Source of the DNA: Candidatus Thermoflexus sinensis
Lineage (GTDB): Bacteria > Chloroflexota > Anaerolineae > Thermoflexales > Thermoflexaceae
Reading direction: 5' to 3'
Length of the DNA: 51,020 nt
Assembly (NCBI GenBank): GCA_016842045.1
Contig: JAEVEY010000159.1
Location: 1-51,020, forward strand
Shown here piece after piece: positions 45,822 through 51,020 of the stretch. The first letter of the stretch is position 1. Each line of letters opens with the position of its first letter. Position numbers and translations under genes: made by a program. Below the pieces are notes generated by a model, which did no database searches, was not told the origin of the DNA, and saw only the letters and a program-made list of their open reading frames with translations.

Positions 45822-46907
45822 ATGCCAGGCGGACAACCGGGAAAGGGCGGGGGACGCCCGCCTCGCGTGCTGATCATTGAGGACAACCCTCATGAGGCGA
45901 AGGCGCTCCATGATCTGCTGGTCTGGAACGGCTTTGAGGCCATGGTCGCCCCAACGGCCCGCCAGGGATGGAGCCGGCTTCGCTCCTGGCGCCCCGATGT
46001 GGTGATCCTCGATCTGGGCCTTCCGGATGCGGATGGGCTGACCGTGTGCCGGGCCATCAAAGCGGACGCGCAGCTCCGGGACATCCCGGTGCTGATCCTC
46101 ACCGGACGGTCAGCCATTGCCGAACTGGTGGAAGGCCTCCGGATCGGCGCGGAAGATTACGTGACCAAGCCCTACGATCCCCGCGAGGTCCTGGCCCGAC
46201 TCCATACGCAGCTCCGCCTGGGACAGCGGATCGCCTCGCTCAAGACATATCATCTCCGCTGGTGGAACCTGTTGCGATCCTTTATTCCTGCATCGATCCT
46301 GCGGGTTTTGCAAAAGGCTCCCCATGAGATCCTGGGCCCCGTCCGGGCCCAGCCCCTGAGCATCCTGGCCGTATCGTGGGGCGGGCTTCGGGAGAGAATT
46401 CAGGAAGCGATGCGTCCCGATGGTCTTCCCTCCGGGACCCTGCACCAGGTGTTGAACCGTCATCTGAGCCTCTTTTATGAAAGCGTGCAGGCGGAAGGGG
46501 GAACGCCCTCCCCGATGATGGATAGCGCGACCATGGGGTGGTTCAACGCGCCGATCCCATGCCCGGATCACTCCGTGCGGGCCCTGCGGGCGGCCCTGGC
46601 CCTTCGGGAGCGAATCCGCCGCCTGCATCGGGAGCTCCCTCCGCCGTTGCGGCTGTCCCCCCGTTTCGCCCTGCACCGGGGGACGGCGCTGATCGGGCTG
46701 ATCGGGGGATCGGTTTATCTTCACTACACGCCGATGGGCGAGGTGGTGGAAACCGCCCGGCGGCTGGCCCTCCTGGCCCCGGAAGGGGAGATCCTGCTCA
46801 CACCAGCCTTCCACGAGGCGATCCAGGGCCTTATCCCGGTGCGGCCGTGGACGGAAGCACCGACGTTTATCCAGATGCCGCTCTATATAGTGGGGATGCG
46901 CCGGTAA
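45822..46907 (+). CDS. Response regulator with degenerate nucleotide-cyclase output domain
   Basis: 361 aa from ATG 45822 (GGAGGGG eight bases upstream); the track start is 38 codons longer. The receiver domain is complete: VLIIEDN acidic pair, phospho-Asp in DVVILDLGLPDADG, Thr in ILTGRS and Lys in YVTKPYDP. The second half aligns with adenylate/guanylate cyclase domains (SILAVSW, DSATMGWFNAP, PMGEVVETARRL). However, the first metal Asp is replaced (AVSW for xADI), and the GDxVNxAxRL motif is GEVVETARRL. It is thus probably non-catalytic, perhaps a ligand or protein-binding output. It lies 101 bases before mutL. No sensor kinase is nearby. Confidence 0.82.
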   Translation: MPGGQPGKGGGRPPRVLIIEDNPHEAKALHDLLVWNGFEAMVAPTARQGWSRLRSWRPDVVILDLGLPDADGLTVCRAIKADAQLRDIPVLILTGRSAIAELVEGLRIGAEDYVTKPYDPREVLARLHTQLRLGQRIASLKTYHLRWWNLLRSFIPASILRVLQKAPHEILGPVRAQPLSILAVSWGGLRERIQEAMRPDGLPSGTLHQVLNRHLSLFYESVQAEGGTPSPMMDSATMGWFNAPIPCPDHSVRALRAALALRERIRRLHRELPPPLRLSPRFALHRGTALIGLIGGSVYLHYTPMGEVVETARRLALLAPEGEILLTPAFHEAIQGLIPVRPWTEAPTFIQMPLYIVGMRR

Positions 46908-47008
46908 CGGGCATACCATATCGATGTCCCGGACGCTGGGTCTGGAGGGCCTCCAGCCCCGGATCCTGCATCTGAAAATTTCCAGGTCAGGAGCGGGATG
47001 CATTCGAG

Positions 47009-48670
47009 ATGTTCGAGAGGAAGCAATCTTCCGAAGAGCTCCCTGTGATCCGGGTTCTCAGCCCGGATGTGGCGGCCCGGATCGCGGCGGGGGAAGTGAT
47101 CGAGCGACCCGCCTCGGTGGTGAAGGAGCTGATCGAGAACGCGTTAGACGCGGGGGCGACTGCGATCCAGATCGAAGTCCAGGAAGGGGGCTTTACACGG
47201 ATCCGCGTGGCTGACAATGGCCATGGCATCCCCCGGGATCAGGCATCGCTGGCCCTGGCCCGCTTCGCCACCAGCAAGATCCAAACCGCGGAGGACCTGA
47301 GCCGCGTGCACACACTGGGTTTCCGTGGGGAGGCATTGCCCAGCATCGCCGCCGTGGCCCGTGTGGAGATCCTCACCCGCACCGCCAGGGAGACGGAAGG
47401 GACCCGCGTGATCGCGGAGGAAGGGCGCTGCACCGTGCACCCGGCGGCCAGCCCGGTGGGAACGGTTGTAACGGTCCGGGATCTGTTCTACAACACCCCT
47501 GCCCGACGCCGCTTCCTCAAATCTCCCCTGCGGGAAGCCGAACGGATCCGGGAAACCGTATACCGCTATGCCCTGGGTTACCCTCACGTGGCGTTCCGAT
47601 TGATCCTCGATGGACGGGAAGTCCTGATGGCGCCGCCCGGGACCCCGCTGGAACGGGCAGCTGTGATCTGGGGGCGGGAGGTCGCTGACGAGCTGATCCC
47701 GGTATCCTGGGAGGCGGCGGATCTCCGCATCCATGGTCTGATCTCCCGGCCTACCCTGGGGCGGGCTTCCCGGGCCTTCCAGCACTTTTATGTGAACGGG
47801 CGACCGGTGCGCAGCGGCTTGCTGGCTGTGGCGCTGGAGCGGCCTTACGCCGGGCGGTTGCCTGCCGGCCGCTACCCCCTGGCCATTCTCCACATCGATC
47901 TTCCCCCGATGTTCGTCGATGTCAACATTCATCCTCAAAAGGCGGAGGTGCGATTTTCTCAGGAACGCTCGGTTTACTGGGGGGTCAGCCAGGCGGTCGA
48001 AGCGGCCCTTGCCGGGTTCCCTCGTCCGGAAGGGGCCGCGATGGGATGGCCCTTTGAGGAAGCACAACTGCCCGCTTCGCGGCTGGCGGAGCCTTCGGCG
48101 GAATACGGCCGTCCTCCCCGATGGCGGGCGCTTGGCCAGTTGCTCCAGAGCTATATCCTGGCCCAGAGCGAGGAGGGACTGATTGTGGTCGATCAGCACG
48201 CCGCCCATGAGCAGGTGATCTTCGAGCGGCTATGGGCCGGAAGCGCTTCCACCCCCCTGCCCTCCCCGGCAGTCCTCCCGCTCTCCGCCCGGGAGGCCGA
48301 GCAGCTGGAAGCCGAGTTAGAGACATTGCGAAGCCTGGGGATCGATATCGAGCCTTTCGGAGGAAACACGTTCGTGGTCCGGGCCCTTCCTGCCCCGCTG
48401 GCGGGTATATCGGTGAACGAGCTGCTCAACACCGTGCTGGAGGAGATCCCCGCGCTCCGGCGCGGAGGCGGTGATCCCCGAGAGCGGATCGCGATGCGCC
48501 TCGCCTGCGCGGCCGCCGTCAAGGCCGGTGATGGTCTCTCCCTTGAAGAGATGCAAGCTCTTTTGGATGCCCTGCTGGAAACCTGGTCTCCCTCCACCTG
48601 TCCTCACGGCCGTCCAGCGTGGTTCCTCCTGAGCCGGGAGGAGATCGAACGCCGGTTCCTGCGCCGTTGA
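47009..48670 (+). CDS. mutL: DNA mismatch repair endonuclease MutL
   Basis: 553 aa. The GHKL ATPase motifs are intact: ELIENALDAGA, VADNGHGIP and LGFRGEALPSIAAV. The C-terminal domain has the endonuclease signature VDQHAAHEQVIFERL (D-Q-H-A-x2-E-x4-E) plus ACAAAVKAGD and CPHGRP, which bind the metal. So this is a nicking MutL, as found in bacteria without MutH. It is read in the same direction as the response regulator and divergent from mutS. It converges on the VapC-like gene, with 29 bases between the stops. Confidence 0.96.
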   Translation: MFERKQSSEELPVIRVLSPDVAARIAAGEVIERPASVVKELIENALDAGATAIQIEVQEGGFTRIRVADNGHGIPRDQASLALARFATSKIQTAEDLSRVHTLGFRGEALPSIAAVARVEILTRTARETEGTRVIAEEGRCTVHPAASPVGTVVTVRDLFYNTPARRRFLKSPLREAERIRETVYRYALGYPHVAFRLILDGREVLMAPPGTPLERAAVIWGREVADELIPVSWEAADLRIHGLISRPTLGRASRAFQHFYVNGRPVRSGLLAVALERPYAGRLPAGRYPLAILHIDLPPMFVDVNIHPQKAEVRFSQERSVYWGVSQAVEAALAGFPRPEGAAMGWPFEEAQLPASRLAEPSAEYGRPPRWRALGQLLQSYILAQSEEGLIVVDQHAAHEQVIFERLWAGSASTPLPSPAVLPLSAREAEQLEAELETLRSLGIDIEPFGGNTFVVRALPAPLAGISVNELLNTVLEEIPALRRGGGDPRERIAMRLACAAAVKAGDGLSLEEMQALLDALLETWSPSTCPHGRPAWFLLSREEIERRFLRR

Positions 48671-48699
48671 CGAGATGCTCCCAGAGATGCCCCACGACT

Positions 48700-49137
48700 T
48701 TAACCAGTCTCGCCCAGCCAGCGAATGACCGGGAAGGCCTCCCGGATAGCGTTATAGAGTCGCTCATCCGCCGTCCAGAATTCACCGCCCACGATCTCTG
48801 TCAGAGCCAAGTAGAACATATCATGGGTGGTAGAACGATTTAGGCGAGCCGCTAAGTCAAAGGCCCGGAGGGGAAGCTCAGGCGGATCCAGGAACTGGAT
48901 GTCCAGAGAGAGAACCGCCTCCAGGGCCTGACGCGCGTCCTCCGCGTGCATCAGGCCACGGACCACTTTACGCCAGAGGGCGGAGGTCACCTCGTAACGC
49001 AACAGATAGGGAGCGACCACCTCTCTGTCCGAATCCATCCAGCTGGCCCAGAGGCTCAGCGCCCGCCCGCTCTGGCTTTCCGGGGTCACCAGGGCTACCA
49101 CAAGGCTAGCATCCACACAGACTGGCAAGTTCGGCAT
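48700..49137 (-). CDS. vapC: PIN-domain toxin (VapC-like)
   Basis: 145 aa. PIN acidic residues are visible: CVDASLVVALV (first Asp), LLRYEVTSALWR (Glu), TTHDMFYLALTE (Asp) and FWTADERLYNAI (Asp). VapC toxins are Mg-dependent RNases, often cutting tRNA or rRNA. The start lies 32 bases inside the upstream antitoxin gene, as in many vapBC pairs. The target is unknown. A single copy lies beside mutL. Confidence 0.88.
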   Translation of the reverse strand: MPNLPVCVDASLVVALVTPESQSGRALSLWASWMDSDREVVAPYLLRYEVTSALWRKVVRGLMHAEDARQALEAVLSLDIQFLDPPELPLRAFDLAARLNRSTTHDMFYLALTEIVGGEFWTADERLYNAIREAFPVIRWLGETG

Positions 49138-49378
49138 CCCGTTCCTCTCGCATCCGGCGGATTTCTTCAGCGGAATCGGGGAGCTGACCGTATTTGGCCT
49201 GCAATTTCTGCTGAAGCATGCGCAGTTGCTCCACGCTCCTTATCCGCTGGCGGCGTCGGATTTCCCGTTCCGTCGCCCAGGCGATGACTCGAGACCGTTC
49301 CCCCGGAGGGATGAGCCGCTTGACCTCTTCCCAGAGCACACGAGGGAAGACCAGGGTAACCCGAACAGTATCTTTCAT
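49106..49378 (-). CDS. vapB: Antitoxin of the VapBC-like pair (ribbon-helix-helix type)
   Basis: 90 aa. The N-terminal 45 residues (VRVTLVFPRVLWEEVKRLIP then RSRVIAWATEREI) resemble a ribbon-helix-helix DNA-binding domain, followed by a charged helical region and an acidic tail that would bind the toxin. A good site (AAGGAG) precedes the ATG. The upstream 60 bases are unusually AT-rich (TGATATATAATTAATG), suitable for a self-repressed promoter. The ISKra4-like insertion ends 73 bases upstream and may have displaced regulatory sequence. Confidence 0.75.
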   Translation of the reverse strand: MKDTVRVTLVFPRVLWEEVKRLIPPGERSRVIAWATEREIRRRQRIRSVEQLRMLQQKLQAKYGQLPDSAEEIRRMREERDAELASLCGC

Positions 49379-49450
49379 GCATACTCCTTATTCATACAAA
49401 TTTTCCACATTAATTATATATCAAATCTCTGTCCACTGATTAGGAAGAGG

Positions 49451-50893
49451 AGGTGCATTTCAGTTTTATGGCGAGTTGAGGGATAATGGGGGGCAAACCA
49501 ATGCTCCAGGAGGAGACAATGGAAAGCGAACGGGAACGGATAAAGAAAGCGTTGTTGGCAGAAATTGAGGGGATGATGGAGGAGATGCTGGAGTGGGAGG
49601 AGAAACATTCTGCACCGACCCTGGTGGAGATTGAGGAGGTGGTATTGAAGATTCGCCAACGGGTGGGGCAGCGGCTGGCCCAGTTCCTGGTGGAGCGACA
49701 GGGGGCGGCGCGGCCTGTGCCCGGGCCCGTCTGTCCGCATTGCGGAAAGGAGATGCGATACAAGGGGAGCAGTCCAGTGACCGTGGGGAGTCGGGTAGGC
49801 CCTCTGGACATCCGGCGGGGGTACTACTACTGTGAACGCTGTCACAGCGGGCTTTTTCCCCCTGGACCAGCAACTGGGATTGAGGAATTCCCACTGGAGT
49901 GAGGGGGTGGTGAAGGAAGTGGTCCGGTTGAGTGCGCTGATGCCCTATGAGCAGGTTGCGGAGACGTTGGAGAGGATCGGTCAGATTCCCATTTCGGCTT
50001 CTACCGCCTAGCGTTTGGCCCAGGAGAGGGGGGAACGGTTTCGGCAGTGGGAGGAGATGGAACGGCGGGCGGCGAATGCCCTCCCATCCGAGGAGGGGAG
50101 GTCGGAGCGGCGGAGGCATCGGAAAGGGAAACGGATGGGGGTGGCGATGGATGGGGGGATGATCCCTATTCGTGGAGAGGGATGGAAGGAAGTAAAGGTG
50201 GGGGCCGTCTTTGAGGTGGCGCGGCGACAGGTGGTGGATGAGGAAACCAGGGAGCGGGTTGAAGTGGGCTGTGCGGTAAAGCAGAGTTATGTGGCCCACC
50301 TGGGAGGGCCAGAGGCGTTTGGGGAGAAGTTGTGGGCCGAGGCCAGCTGGCGGGGATGGAAAGGGAGTTGGGAGACCGAGGTGTTGGGGGACGGAGCGGT
50401 CTGGATTTGGAATCTGGCAGCGGATCATTTCTACGACAGTTATCAGGTGGTGGACTGGTATCACGCCCGGGAGCACCTGGCCTATGCGGCCAGTCTCTTG
50501 AAGGGGGAAGGGACAGAGGAAGCCCGGCAGTGGCGGAAGCAGAGGGAAACGACCCTGTATCAGGGACACGCCCTCCGGATTGCCCAGGAGTTGGAAGGGG
50601 AAGTGGAGAGGAGGCCGCAACAGGCGGAGGAACTGCGGCGGGAGGCCGGTTACTTTCGCAACAATGCTCGGCGGATGAACTATATGGAGATGCGGGAGGA
50701 AGGGTGGGTCATCGGCAGTGGTGCGGTAGAGAGTGGCGTCAAACAGATCAAGGAGCGTTTTGCGGGCCCAGGGATGCGCTGGAGCCGGATCGGCGCCGAG
50801 CGGCTTCTGCCGGTTCGGACGGCTGTGATGAGCCAGCGCTTTGACCAAATCTGGTCAGAACTCTATGCCCTGCCATGAAACTGAAATGCACCT
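49451..50893 (+). mobile_element. ISKra4-like insertion sequence with 8-bp target duplication
   Basis: Terminal inverted repeats AGGTGCATTTCAGTTT (left) and AAACTGAAATGCACCT (right) extend to about 22 bp with one mismatch (position 17). The element is 1443 bp and is flanked by GGAAGAGG (49443-49450 and 50894-50901). The single-ORF DDE transposase layout and zinc-finger N-terminus match the ISKra4 group. The intact ends and exact duplication indicate a fairly recent insertion. Confidence 0.85.
49519..50878 (+). pseudogene. ISKra4-like transposase, broken by a frameshift and a stop codon
   Basis: Starts at ATG 49519 (GGAGGAG upstream). The N-terminal part includes a zinc ribbon (CPHCGKEMRYKG and CERCHSGLFP). 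At TTTTTCCCCC (~49852-49862) the frame is lost: CCCCCTGGACC should read CCCCTGGACC, a one-base insertion that shifts to frame 2, where LDQQLGLRNSHWSEGVVKEV continues. Then TAG at 50009-50011 replaces a Trp codon (STA-stop-RLAQ). The remainder (from 50015) is a full DDE core: GVAMDGGMIPIRGEG, FYDSYQVVDWYHAREHL and GSGAVESGVKQIKERFAG. With both lesions, no complete transposase can be made here, so movement would need help from another copy. Confidence 0.85.
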
Positions 50894-51020
50894 GGAAGAG
50901 GCCCTGTGGCTATCCCCAGGCGTCCACGGGGTGTTCCTATGTAACCGGTTTGGCCTTCGCCCCACACATAGCTCTTCTCTCCCCCTCAACATAGCTGCAG
51001 GGAGGAGGAGTGAAGGAACG

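Noticed and set aside
49850-49865. Programmed +1 frameshift in the transposase at TTTTTCCCCC
   Set aside because: A slippery-looking run exists, but an additional in-frame amber codon at 50009-50011 would still block translation, so decay is the simpler reading.

Overview
The window looks like a thermophilic Chloroflexota (Anaerolineae/Thermoflexia-like) chromosome. The DNA is GC-rich and the housekeeping operons are densely packed. Family evidence includes a TtuA-type tRNA thiolase with an Fe-S cysteine set, a trio of Chloroflexi/archaeal-type membrane proteins (Agl23-like, a GT-C-like protein and a DUF2298 YYY protein), repeated Uma2 genes and NuoM duplication. No tRNA, rRNA or CRISPR array was recognised. 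The phylum is an inference; all gene calls come from reading the sequence and the supplied translations. Layout: 0-4.5 kb (+) carries the tail of a coiled-coil/nuclease-like protein, ttuA, a solitary cobalamin-type binding protein, two small membrane proteins and a Nudix hydrolase. From 4.6 to 39.9 kb almost everything is on the minus strand. In transcription order this is: a complex I membrane-arm operon (nuoA-H-J-K-L-M-M-N); an F0 operon (atpI/Z-B-E and an atpF-H fusion) closed by a clear terminator; a three-gene membrane glycosyltransferase/YYY set; a nucleotidyltransferase and sucC-HEPN-MNT-sucD; an ABC exporter ATPase; an M42 peptidase; an F1 operon (atpA, three Uma2 genes, atpG, atpD, a nucleotidyltransferase pair, atpC); and mreB. 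From 40.3 to 49.4 kb are a DUF3524/QTMAN-like glycosyltransferase, an HD phosphohydrolase, mutS divergent from a response regulator plus mutL, and a VapBC-like pair. An ISKra4-like insertion with a dead transposase follows at 49.45-50.89 kb.

The most notable pattern is that accessory nuclease/nucleotidyltransferase genes sit inside core energy operons. An unknown 64-aa protein plus an AbiEii/DUF6036-like nucleotidyltransferase lies between atpD and atpC, joined by ATGA overlaps. Three Uma2 paralogues, joined by TAATG overlaps, lie between atpA and atpG. A HEPN-MNT pair separates sucC from sucD, and another MNT protein precedes sucC. The ATP synthase is split exactly at the F(H)/A junction. 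Its delta subunit seems reduced to a C-terminal domain fused to b, and its a subunit is enlarged. Complex I is represented only by membrane subunits, has two NuoM copies, and carries a repeat where nuoI usually lies.

Intergenic space is populated by a MITE-like repeat family. Its ends are TAGGAGTTACGCAGTT inverted repeats; three copies have target duplications (CTCAT, TGTTCT, TCCTA), and the interior holds very strong but non-homologous hairpins. A second palindromic repeat family occurs in two copies. Clear promoters (TTGAAG-N16-TATAAT before atpA, TTGATC-N17-TATAAT before nuoA) mark separate transcription units.
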